A stretch of DNA of 10,532 nt, from NCBI GenBank assembly GCA_018968805.1, contig JAGWZX010000010.1, positions 1 through 10,532 of the forward strand. The letters run 5' to 3'. Positions within the stretch are counted from its first letter, which is position 1; the number at the start of each line of letters is the position of its first letter. The notes beneath the pieces were generated by a model. That model was not told the origin of the DNA, did no database searches, and was given only the letters and a program-made list of their open reading frames with translations. A program made the translations under genes and the position numbers. The DNA comes from Patescibacteria group bacterium. GTDB taxonomy: Bacteria > Patescibacteriota > Minisyncoccia > Phycocordibacterales > SIBU01. Positions 1 through 5,031 of this stretch are shown one piece after another.

Positions 1-195
1 TCCATTGGAGTCCCGAAGTGAAAGTACCTCTTCACCTAACGGCAATAGAATCTTGCAGACCCGTTTAACGTCTGTCCGGCCGCATCCTTTTTTTATGCAG
101 CGTCGCCCGACGCGCTTGTAGACACGATAACAATATACCGTGGCCGCAACGATAATTATCGTTGTAACGGCGCCAAGGATCAGGTAGAAGTCCAT
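1..195 (-). CDS. Small single-pass membrane protein, partial (C-terminus off window)
   Basis: An uninterrupted minus-strand frame starts at ATG 195 and is still open at base 1, giving 65 visible residues. It begins with a short lead (MDFYLILGAV) into one hydrophobic helix at about residues 4-23. A basic stretch follows (YRVYKRVGRR), so the helix is probably N-out/C-in with a cytoplasmic tail. The tail has three cysteines (C33, C38, C47) among Lys/Arg residues, which might bind metal or form disulfides; no known motif is recognised. The start is supported by a good Shine-Dalgarno GAAAGG (complement of 202-207) six bases upstream and by a plausible promoter at 227-255. It is divergent from the small membrane protein at 292. 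No function can be assigned, and the length is unknown because the gene leaves the window. Confidence 0.6.
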   Translation of the reverse strand, partial: MDFYLILGAVTTIIIVAATVYCYRVYKRVGRRCIKKGCGRTDVKRVCKILLPLGEEVLSLRDSNG

Positions 196-226
196 GGTTA
201 ACCTTTCTCTTGTTTTTCCCGAAGTA

Positions 227-255
227 ATTTTGCTGTTTTTAAATAGAGCAGTCAA
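227..255 (-). promoter_or_regulatory. Sigma70-type promoter for the minus-strand small membrane protein
   Basis: Read on the minus strand there is a -35 TTGACT (complement of 250-255), a 17-base spacer, and a -10 CAAAAT (complement of 227-232). Transcription would start near 220, leaving about 25 bases of leader containing the GAAAGG ribosome binding site. The -35 matches consensus at 5 of 6 bases and the -10 at 4 of 6. This is a prediction from spacing and consensus only. Confidence 0.45.
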
Positions 256-279
256 GCGTGAATCTTTTGCGGTTTCGGT

Positions 280-285
280 TATAAT
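280..285 (+). promoter_or_regulatory. -10 element TATAAT of the 292 gene, likely leaderless
   Basis: A perfect TATAAT ends only six bases before the ATG at 292. Transcription normally starts about seven bases after the -10, so the mRNA would begin at or next to the start codon. No Shine-Dalgarno sequence is present, which fits a leaderless transcript. No convincing -35 is seen at 17 bases upstream. Confidence 0.55.
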
Positions 286-291
286 TGAGCG

Positions 292-531
292 ATGAGAAAT
301 ATTTCCAACAAATTTTGGCTCGGTATCGCGGTTATCGTTATTCCGTTTCTCGGCCTGCCATCTTCATGGAAGACCTTTCTTTTCGTGATTACAGGCATTT
401 GGTTGTGCGTTTCGGCTTTCAAAGATAAAACCGGCGAATCATTTTCCGCGTCAAGCAAGAGTTACGTCGACGAGGGCAGGGAAGTCAAATCTTTCAGCGA
501 AAATCAGCCAAGCCGGTACGACACCTACTAA
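292..531 (+). CDS. Small two-helix membrane protein, 79 aa
   Basis: This is a hypothetical inner-membrane protein. It has two hydrophobic segments, about residues 8-23 (WLGIAVIVIPFLGL) and 29-43 (FLFVITGIWLCVSAF), split by a short turn (PSSWK). A polar, Ser/Glu/Lys-rich tail of about 35 residues follows and probably lies in the cytoplasm. A small membrane hairpin with a soluble tail is common among uncharacterised Patescibacteria proteins, but I recognise no named family. The start codon sits right behind a consensus TATAAT, supporting this ATG and a leaderless message. It is divergent from the minus-strand gene and the intergenic gap is short. An inverted repeat covers the stop codon (502-543). 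Confidence 0.65.
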   Translation: MRNISNKFWLGIAVIVIPFLGLPSSWKTFLFVITGIWLCVSAFKDKTGESFSASSKSYVDEGREVKSFSENQPSRYDTY

Positions 532-543
532 ATCCGGCTGATT
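502..543 (+). terminator. Inverted repeat over the stop codon of the 292 gene, possible terminator
   Basis: AATCAGCC (502-509) pairs perfectly with GGCTGATT (536-543). An alternative pairing is AGCCGG (511-516) with CCGGCT (534-539). The hairpin sits exactly at the end of the gene, where a terminator is expected. Downstream is only ATCTTGA with no real T-tract, so it may instead protect the mRNA 3' end or be fortuitous. Confidence 0.3.
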
Positions 544-576
544 ATCTTGACGACTTTACGAACACGTTTTCCAGTG

Positions 577-605
577 TTGACAGATGGTTTTTAATGCTGT
601 AATCT
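577..605 (+). promoter_or_regulatory. Promoter of the 694 gene
   Basis: A perfect -35 TTGACA lies at 577-582. Two -10 readings are possible: TGTAAT at 598-603 (5 of 6 consensus bases, spacer 15, with TG at 595-596 as in an extended -10), or TAATCT at 600-605 (weaker, spacer 17). Transcription would start near 610-617, so the message begins at or just before GGGTTAC and contains the large hairpin at 621-667. Confidence 0.5.
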
Positions 606-693
606 GTAACTCCAGGGTTACTGACGCAGGTGCGTTTGCGTACGCGCGTACGCTGCGCCTGCGTCAGAAGGGTTCTCCACAAAACGTAAAGTT
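606..693 (+). promoter_or_regulatory. Structured 5' leader, copy 1
   Basis: This stretch lies between the promoter and the ATG at 694. In order it holds TCCAGGGTTAC (611-621), a long GC-rich hairpin (621-667), GAAGGGTTCTCCA (667-679) and TAAAGT (687-692). A leader with the same block order precedes the next gene at 1221-1293. GTAAC (606-610) can also pair with GTTAC (617-621). There is no clear Shine-Dalgarno sequence before ATG 694, so translation may depend on the folding of this leader. A regulatory RNA role is inferred from the repeated architecture; no known riboswitch class is recognised. Confidence 0.45.
621..667. repeat. Nested palindrome / large hairpin
   Basis: The outer arms CTGACGCAGG (621-630) and CCTGCGTCAG (658-667) are perfect reverse complements. 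They continue inward for four more pairs (631-634 with 654-657, two of them G-T wobbles). The centre, 638-653, is a perfect 16-base palindrome of two GCGTACGC halves. Only TTT (635-637) is unpaired between the two parts, so nearly the whole 47 bases can fold into one stem. Confidence 0.75.
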
Positions 694-1095
694 ATGCGTA
701 TATCGGAATCGCAGTCGGAGGCTATCAAGGCCTTCGGGAACCGTCAAAAACTCAAAGCGGCGGAGCGGCGCAAACTTGCCGCGGCCTTCGGCAAGATGGG
801 CCGGGCACATGCCTGGCGTGTGGTCAAGGATTATGCGCACGGGTGGGTGAATGACGTCGGCGAGAGCTTTTTAGAGGTCATTCACGCCTGGCTCGTCCTT
901 GGCGAGCGTTCGTTCGAGATTACCTTCCGAATTATCCGGGCGGTCAAGCTCGCGATTGACGACGGCCTCGACCACATCGGCGGCCTCATCAAGGAGGTAA
1001 AACGGTTCTTTCCTCGGCTCAGCCAGAAGTGGCTGGTCAGGAAGATAAATTTCGTCCGAGCCTTGCTTGGCGAAACCTTCGCCTTCGCGGCCTGA
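694..1095 (+). CDS. Orphan small protein, 133 aa, function unknown
   Basis: I do not recognise this protein. The first 45 residues are charged and helical (ESQSEAIKAFGNRQKLKAAE, then RRKLAAAFGKMGRAHAWR). The middle is amphipathic with aromatics and hydrophobics (FLEVIHAWLVLGE, FEITFRIIRAVKLAIDDGL), and the end is basic (RKINFVRALLGE). No signal peptide or clear transmembrane helix is seen; a peripheral or helical DNA/RNA-binding protein is possible. Third codon positions are GC-rich throughout, as expected of coding sequence here. The gene has its own promoter (577-605), structured leader and strong terminator just downstream (1121-1154), which favours this strand over the open antisense frames in 871-1196. 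ATG 694 lacks a clear ribosome binding site, so the exact start is less certain. Confidence 0.6.
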   Translation: MRISESQSEAIKAFGNRQKLKAAERRKLAAAFGKMGRAHAWRVVKDYAHGWVNDVGESFLEVIHAWLVLGERSFEITFRIIRAVKLAIDDGLDHIGGLIKEVKRFFPRLSQKWLVRKINFVRALLGETFAFAA

Positions 1096-1120
1096 CTGAC
1101 AATTTCGTCCGTGTTTCCCC

Positions 1121-1154
1121 AAGTCTTCGGTACGTTGCCGAGGACTTTTCTTTT
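1121..1154 (+). terminator. Rho-independent terminator of the 694 gene
   Basis: AAGTCTTCGG (1121-1130) pairs with CCGAGGACTT (1138-1147) over ten positions, one of them a G-T wobble, around a seven-base loop. The T-rich run TTTTCTTTT follows immediately (1146-1154). It lies 26 bases after the stop codon at 1095, and its orientation supports a plus-strand gene. Confidence 0.8.
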
Positions 1155-1160
1155 GTGTTG

Positions 1161-1198
1161 CGTTGCCGTCAATCCGCCGCGGCGGATTGACGGCAACG
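1161..1198. repeat. Perfect 38-bp palindrome
   Basis: The arm CGTTGCCGTCAATCCGCCG (1161-1179) is followed without a spacer by its exact reverse complement (1180-1198). It sits between the terminator of the 694 gene and the promoter of the 1294 gene. There is no T-tract, so it is not an ordinary terminator. It could be an operator, a cruciform, a dispersed palindromic repeat, or the remnant of a mobile-element end. Confidence 0.8.
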
Positions 1199-1214
1199 GC
1201 TTATTCGTATAACC

Positions 1215-1220
1215 TATAAT
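1215..1220 (+). promoter_or_regulatory. -10 element TATAAT of the 1294 gene
   Basis: This is a perfect TATAAT. Transcription would start near 1226-1227, so the message begins around GTTACGGTG. No good -35 is seen at 16-18 bases upstream. TTGACG at 1187-1192, inside the palindrome, is 22 bases away and too far for normal spacing. The -10 is also the loop of a possible TAACCT/AGGTTA hairpin (1210-1215 with 1224-1229). Confidence 0.5.
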
Positions 1221-1293
1221 TCCAGGTTACGGTGCGGACATTGATGAGTCCGTATCGAAGGGATCACCAATAATAAAGTCAGAAAATGGTCTT
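1221..1293 (+). promoter_or_regulatory. Structured 5' leader, copy 2
   Basis: This leader repeats the block order of the one before the 694 gene: TCCAGGTTAC (1221-1230), a hairpin CGGAC/GTCCG with an eight-base loop (1235-1239 with 1248-1252), GAAGGGATCACCA (1257-1269) and TAAAGT (1274-1279). GGTG (1231-1234) can pair with CACC (1265-1268) around that hairpin. The hairpin sequence differs completely from copy 1 while the flanking blocks are kept, as in a structured RNA. The function is unknown. Confidence 0.45.
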
Positions 1294-1518
1294 ATGGCAA
1301 GAAGCCTAACCGTCGCGGATCAAGGTCCAGTAACCTTGGCGAAAGTTGAAGAAATGAGTCGGTCGAAGCGGTTGGAAATTCCCATCCCAACCGCCCGGAA
1401 GCTCGGACTCCATATTGTCGATGGGGTCGGTGGCATACCCTTGTTTATCGGCACGGAGGAGCAGTACCAAGCGAGTTTGGTCCACTACCCGCTTCTGGGC
1501 TTCGGTACCCGTCGCTAG
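1294..1518 (+). CDS. Orphan small protein, 74 aa, function unknown
   Basis: I do not recognise this protein. It is a soluble-looking product. A polar N-terminal half includes VTLAKVEEMSRSKRLEIPIP. It is followed by TARKLGLHIVDGVGGIPLFIG, which looks like a beta-strand/turn/strand segment, and a short C-terminal part ending LLGFGTRR. No signal peptide, membrane helix or catalytic motif is visible. It forms its own unit, with a TATAAT at 1215, a structured leader, and a terminator 17 bases after the stop. ATG 1294 is used because the upstream ATG at 1286 reads only seven codons before a stop. No convincing Shine-Dalgarno sequence precedes it. Confidence 0.55.
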   Translation: MARSLTVADQGPVTLAKVEEMSRSKRLEIPIPTARKLGLHIVDGVGGIPLFIGTEEQYQASLVHYPLLGFGTRR

Positions 1519-1534
1519 GTCTGACTTGCGGTTT

Positions 1535-1563
1535 GGAGCGCTTTAATTTAGGGCGCTCTTTTT
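1535..1563 (+). terminator. Rho-independent terminator of the 1294 gene
   Basis: GAGCGC (1536-1541) pairs with GCGCTC (1553-1558), with one further G-T pair below, around an 11-base loop, and is followed by TTTTT (1559-1563). It separates the small-gene region from the downstream ATPase. It also argues against the TTG at 1533 as the ATPase start, since that start would lie in front of the terminator. Confidence 0.75.
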
Positions 1564-1581
1564 CTTGTCTATTTTTCGTGT

Positions 1582-1587
1582 TACAAT
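1582..1587 (+). promoter_or_regulatory. -10 element TACAAT of the ATPase operon
   Basis: TACAAT (5 of 6 consensus bases) ends 17 bases before ATG 1605, so transcription would start near 1594 with a leader of about ten bases. No clear -35 is seen. Placement just after the upstream terminator makes it the natural promoter for the long plus-strand gene run. Confidence 0.45.
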
Positions 1588-1604
1588 GTTTTTGTAAGCC
1601 CATT

Positions 1605-3410
1605 ATGCTCCACGACGACAACAAAGTAACCTATTTTGCCCAAACTGACTCCCGCAACAGGCGGGTACCCTTCGGCATCAAGCGCAAGGACCGTTCACGC
1701 CACATGTATGTCATCGGCAAGACCGGCATGGGCAAATCAACTCTTCTTGAAAATATGGCCATCCAGGACATAAGGAACGGCGAAGGCATGGCCTTTATTG
1801 ATCCGCACGGCAAAACGGCCGAGTTACTCCTGGAATATATTCCGGCCGAACGTATCAAGGATGTTTTGTACTTCGCGCCGTTTGATATGGAGCATCCGAT
1901 TTCTTTCAATGTCATGGAAGATGTCGGAGCGGACAGGCGCCACCTCGTGGTCAACGGCCTCATGTCCACTTTTGAAAAAATTTGGGTGGACGCTTGGAGT
2001 GCGCGCATGGCGTACATTTTGAACAACACTCTGCTGGCCCTTTTGGAATTTCCCGGCGCAACGCTCCTCGGCATCAACCGCATGCTTTCCGATAAGGAGT
2101 ACCGCAAACAGGTGGTGGAAAATATCAAAGATCCGTCAGTACGGTCATTTTGGGTAGATGAATTCGGCAAGTACACCGACAAATACACCGCCGAAGCGAC
2201 ACCGGCCATTCAAAACAAGGTCGGCCAGTTTACCTCCAATCCGCTTATCAGGAACATTATCGGCCAGTCAAAATCCAGTTTTGACATCCGCAAGATGATG
2301 GACGAGCGCAAAATTATCATCATTAACCTGTCAAAAGGGCGGGTCGGAGAGGGCAATGCCAATCTTCTGGGTTCAATGCTTATTACAAAAATATATCTTG
2401 CGGCGATGTCTCGCGCCGATGTTTCGGAAATTGATTTGAATAAATTGCCGAATTTTTATCTGTACGTCGACGAGTTCCAGTCGTTCGCCAACAAATCGTT
2501 CGCGGACATTCTTTCCGAGGCGCGCAAGTACAAATTGAATCTCACCATTACCCATCAATATATTGAGCAAATGGAGGAAGAGGTGCGGGCGGCGGTGTTC
2601 GGCAACGTCGGCACGATGGTGACGTTTCGGGTCGGCGCGTTTGATGCCGAAGTTTTGGAAAAAGAGTTCGCGCCGCAATTTACGGTTGAAGATCTCGTTA
2701 ACCTCGGCATATATCAGATTTATCTCAAACTTATGATTGACGGCGTCGGTTCCCAGCCGTTTTCGGCCACAACCTTGCCGCCAATCGAACGGCCGGCCGC
2801 GACCTGCCGCGACGAAGTCATTGCCGCTTCGCGGACGACGTTCGCCGCGCCGCGCGCGGTTGTGGAGGAGCGCATTTTCGCCTGGCATCAGCCGATTGTG
2901 CCTGCCCCGAAAACACCGAAAGCCCCCGCTGCCCAAAAGGCCTATCCTGATAAACCGGCACCGGCCGCCGCCGTTCCTGTTACTGTTCCCGTTCGAGAAA
3001 ATTTGCCAAAAAGCGCGGCGCCCTTGCCGCTTTCCGCTATCATGTCTTCGGCGCGGGGAAACAGCGAGAAGGAAGTCCGGGCCGCTAACGTTCCGGCGGC
3101 CGCTCCGTCCACTCGGATGTCGCTTCAGGAATTAAAAGCGAGTAATCCGGGGAAAAAGAATAAAGCCGCGGAACAGCAGAATGTCACGGAATTGCGCAAA
3201 GCCCTGTCCAAACTGCTTTCTGACGCCGGTAAAACACCGCCAGAAGGGGTACTTTCTGGCAATAATTCCTCTAAAACTTCTGAGAAATCCGCGGTTCGAG
3301 AAGATCCGAACCGATCACGCTATGCCGAGCCGAGTCAGCCGTCCAGTCAGACTAAAAAAACAACAGAAGTACCCGAAGACGTTTTACGAAAGATCCTTAA
3401 AGTTGAATGA
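1605..3410 (+). CDS. TraG/VirD4-like conjugative-transfer family ATPase
   Basis: This 601-residue cytoplasmic P-loop ATPase belongs to the VirD4/TraG-TraD coupling group, of the variant common in Patescibacteria. Visible motifs are Walker A GKTGMGKS at residues 38-45, Walker B with D289-E290 in YLYVDEF, and THQ at 316-318, the sensor-like motif of the HerA/FtsK/VirD4 superfamily. There is no N-terminal membrane anchor, unlike classical VirD4, so it must be tethered by a partner or act in solution. After about residue 420 the chain becomes a Pro/Ala-rich, probably disordered linker and ends in a short helical motif (PEDVLRKILK), perhaps a docking peptide. ATG 1605 is chosen over TTG 1533 because the 24 extra residues would overlap a terminator. 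The stop overlaps the next start. Its substrate could be DNA or protein; its role here is inferred. Confidence 0.85.
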   Translation: MLHDDNKVTYFAQTDSRNRRVPFGIKRKDRSRHMYVIGKTGMGKSTLLENMAIQDIRNGEGMAFIDPHGKTAELLLEYIPAERIKDVLYFAPFDMEHPISFNVMEDVGADRRHLVVNGLMSTFEKIWVDAWSARMAYILNNTLLALLEFPGATLLGINRMLSDKEYRKQVVENIKDPSVRSFWVDEFGKYTDKYTAEATPAIQNKVGQFTSNPLIRNIIGQSKSSFDIRKMMDERKIIIINLSKGRVGEGNANLLGSMLITKIYLAAMSRADVSEIDLNKLPNFYLYVDEFQSFANKSFADILSEARKYKLNLTITHQYIEQMEEEVRAAVFGNVGTMVTFRVGAFDAEVLEKEFAPQFTVEDLVNLGIYQIYLKLMIDGVGSQPFSATTLPPIERPAATCRDEVIAASRTTFAAPRAVVEERIFAWHQPIVPAPKTPKAPAAQKAYPDKPAPAAAVPVTVPVRENLPKSAAPLPLSAIMSSARGNSEKEVRAANVPAAAPSTRMSLQELKASNPGKKNKAAEQQNVTELRKALSKLLSDAGKTPPEGVLSGNNSSKTSEKSAVREDPNRSRYAEPSQPSSQTKKTTEVPEDVLRKILKVE

Positions 3411-5011
3411 CAATAATAGAACGGATGCTGTTTACAAAAGGACGATATGTCGGGCCGCGCCGGCGGCTTTCGTTGCGCTGGCCGTTCATTGTGTTCGCTG
3501 CCTCGGTCTTATTCGCCAGTCCGTCCGTTTTCGCTCAAGTGGTTATTGATGAGGTCATGTACGATCTGCCCGGCGCCGATAACGGTGAAGAATGGTTGGA
3601 ATTGCATAATACGGGCGGAAGCGCCGTTGATTTTGCCTACATAAACCAGTCATCGAGCAAACATTGGAAGATAACGGCTGACGGAACCGCTTATGGCATC
3701 AAGCCGTACAAAGGCGGAAGCATTCTTTCTCCGGGGGCGTTTGCGGTTGTCGCTCTCAATCCGGAAGAGAGTTCTTGGTCAGATTTTAACGGCATTCTTT
3801 TTGATTTATCCGCTTCATCGCTAAAAGACAAAGGCAGTGTGTTGTCTTTGGTTGCGCCCGACGGCACGGTGTTTGATACTTTCGATTATGCATCTTTTGC
3901 CGCGGCTAAGATTGCCGGGGGAGACGGTAATTCGCTCCAAAATATTGACGGTGTGTGGAAAGCGTCTGCGCCAACGCCCGGCCTAGCCAATCATAGCGAT
4001 GCGAATGATGACGTTTCGGCGGTGCAAGACACTGCTGGTGCCGATGGTACCGCCGCAACAAGCACAACTGTGTCAACCGGCGCCTCTGCTTCCGCCGGGG
4101 TTTTAGATCGGGGCAATACGACCAACTGGCCTGTCGATCCGCAACTTTTGGCCAGGATAACCGGGCCGGCACTGGCGCTTGCCGGGGTTGATACGCGCCT
4201 TGCCGGAGAAGGATTGGGTTTGGATAAAAAGCCTCTCGATAACGCGCGTTTCAGCTGGAATTTTGGCGATGGCGCCACCAAGGAAGGGGAATCCGTTTCG
4301 CATGTTTATAATTTTCCGGGCGAATACGTGGTTATCCTCACCGTCGTGTCCGGCAAGTTCAGCGCGACCGATCGTTTGCGTCTTTCCATAATTGCCGCCG
4401 ATCTTTCCATTGATGCCGTAGTGCCTGGTTCGGACGGCAAAATTGAGATTATGAATAAAACAAAACAAGAACTTGATCTCTCTCTTTGGCGGGTGCAAAG
4501 CGGATCGTCTTTTTTTGCCATACCCGAGAACACCAAAATCGTGCCGCAAGGCAAGTTGCCGCTCGCGGCGGGCGTGTTGGGATTTCCCGTGGCAGAAACA
4601 GCGAGCCTGTTTTATCCTAACGGCGTGTTGCTGTATAAATTTGAGAGGGGGAAGGAGGCGATGAGGCCGCTCCCCGAAACGAACAGCGTTGTTACGGCTA
4701 CCGTTTCCACTGGCGTCTCGCGTCCGGCTATCGCTGTTCCGCGTTCGCGTTCAATTGAAAAAAGTTCTGCCGCGGAAGCGACTGCCACCGTTTCAACCAT
4801 GGTTTCCGTTCCGGCTGATCAGACTGCCGCCGTCGCGCTGTCCGGCGACGCGCGCCCATCGCGCGGTTCCGAAGTTCCCTCGGCGCCCTGGTTATACGGC
4901 GCGGGCGGAATAGCGATTTTCGGTCTCGGCGCGTTCTTTCTTGGCGGCAAGCCGAAAATTCCAGCCGCCAAAAGTCCCGCAGACAAGTACACAATTGTGG
5001 AGGAAGAATGA
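3407..5011 (+). CDS. Exported LTD-PKD-LTD protein with C-terminal membrane anchor
   Basis: This is a 534-residue secreted surface protein. A basic N-terminus leads into a hydrophobic segment (about 25-42) and a likely signal peptidase I site, VFA|Q at 43/44. A lamin-tail domain follows (about 44-175), with the typical opening VVIDEVMYD and EEWLELHN. A Ser/Thr/Ala-rich linker (about 190-240) precedes a PKD domain (about 245-330) with the hallmark WNFGDG at 284-289 and H299-V-Y301 ahead of PGEY. Next is a second, more diverged LTD-like region (about 331-410). After another low-complexity linker, one transmembrane helix (about 495-515) leaves a short charged tail. LTD and PKD domains are beta-sandwiches used for binding outside the cell. 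The start ATG overlaps the ATPase stop (ATGA), implying translational coupling; ATG 3425 is an alternative start. Confidence 0.85.
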   Translation: MTIIERMLFTKGRYVGPRRRLSLRWPFIVFAASVLFASPSVFAQVVIDEVMYDLPGADNGEEWLELHNTGGSAVDFAYINQSSSKHWKITADGTAYGIKPYKGGSILSPGAFAVVALNPEESSWSDFNGILFDLSASSLKDKGSVLSLVAPDGTVFDTFDYASFAAAKIAGGDGNSLQNIDGVWKASAPTPGLANHSDANDDVSAVQDTAGADGTAATSTTVSTGASASAGVLDRGNTTNWPVDPQLLARITGPALALAGVDTRLAGEGLGLDKKPLDNARFSWNFGDGATKEGESVSHVYNFPGEYVVILTVVSGKFSATDRLRLSIIAADLSIDAVVPGSDGKIEIMNKTKQELDLSLWRVQSGSSFFAIPENTKIVPQGKLPLAAGVLGFPVAETASLFYPNGVLLYKFERGKEAMRPLPETNSVVTATVSTGVSRPAIAVPRSRSIEKSSAAEATATVSTMVSVPADQTAAVALSGDARPSRGSEVPSAPWLYGAGGIAIFGLGAFFLGGKPKIPAAKSPADKYTIVEEE

Positions 5012-5031
5012 CGCATGCCAGAACTTTATGA
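5008..5031 (+). other. Possible 7-codon bridging ORF
   Basis: ATG 5008 overlaps the LTD gene stop codon and is preceded by GAGGAAGA, the best Shine-Dalgarno-like sequence nearby. Its frame reads seven codons and stops at TGA 5029-5031, which overlaps ATG 5028 of the next gene. This could carry ribosomes from one stop-start overlap to the next, but a frame this short can arise by chance. Confidence 0.25.

Noticed and set aside
584..850. Open plus-strand frame of 88 codons
   Set aside because: It starts inside the promoter of the 694 gene and reads through the large hairpin in an Arg/Ser-rich frame, which looks like a shadow.
871..1196. Two long open antisense frames across the 694 gene
   Set aside because: Both lie opposite a frame with coding-like third positions, and the strong terminator at 1121-1154 is oriented for the plus strand. 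Neither product shows a recognisable family.
600..1230. Integron-type cassette with attC sites, suggested by GTTAC/GTAAC repeats around a small gene
   Set aside because: The repeats do not fit the RYYYAAC/GTTRRRY core sites, and no integrase is in the window.
1240..1262. Hammerhead-ribozyme-like TGATGAGTCC and CGAA
   Set aside because: The invariant C before UGAUGA is U here, and the GUCC arm has no GGAC partner before the GAA, so stem II of a hammerhead cannot form.
1533..1604. TTG start giving a 24-residue N-terminal extension on the ATPase
   Set aside because: The extension overlaps a Rho-independent terminator and the -10 element, and the family start fits ATG 1605.
4941..5027. TTG start extending the first glycosyltransferase by 29 residues
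   Set aside because: It lies inside the LTD protein gene, and the product would have an unstructured lead before the first strand. ATG 5028 is the natural start.
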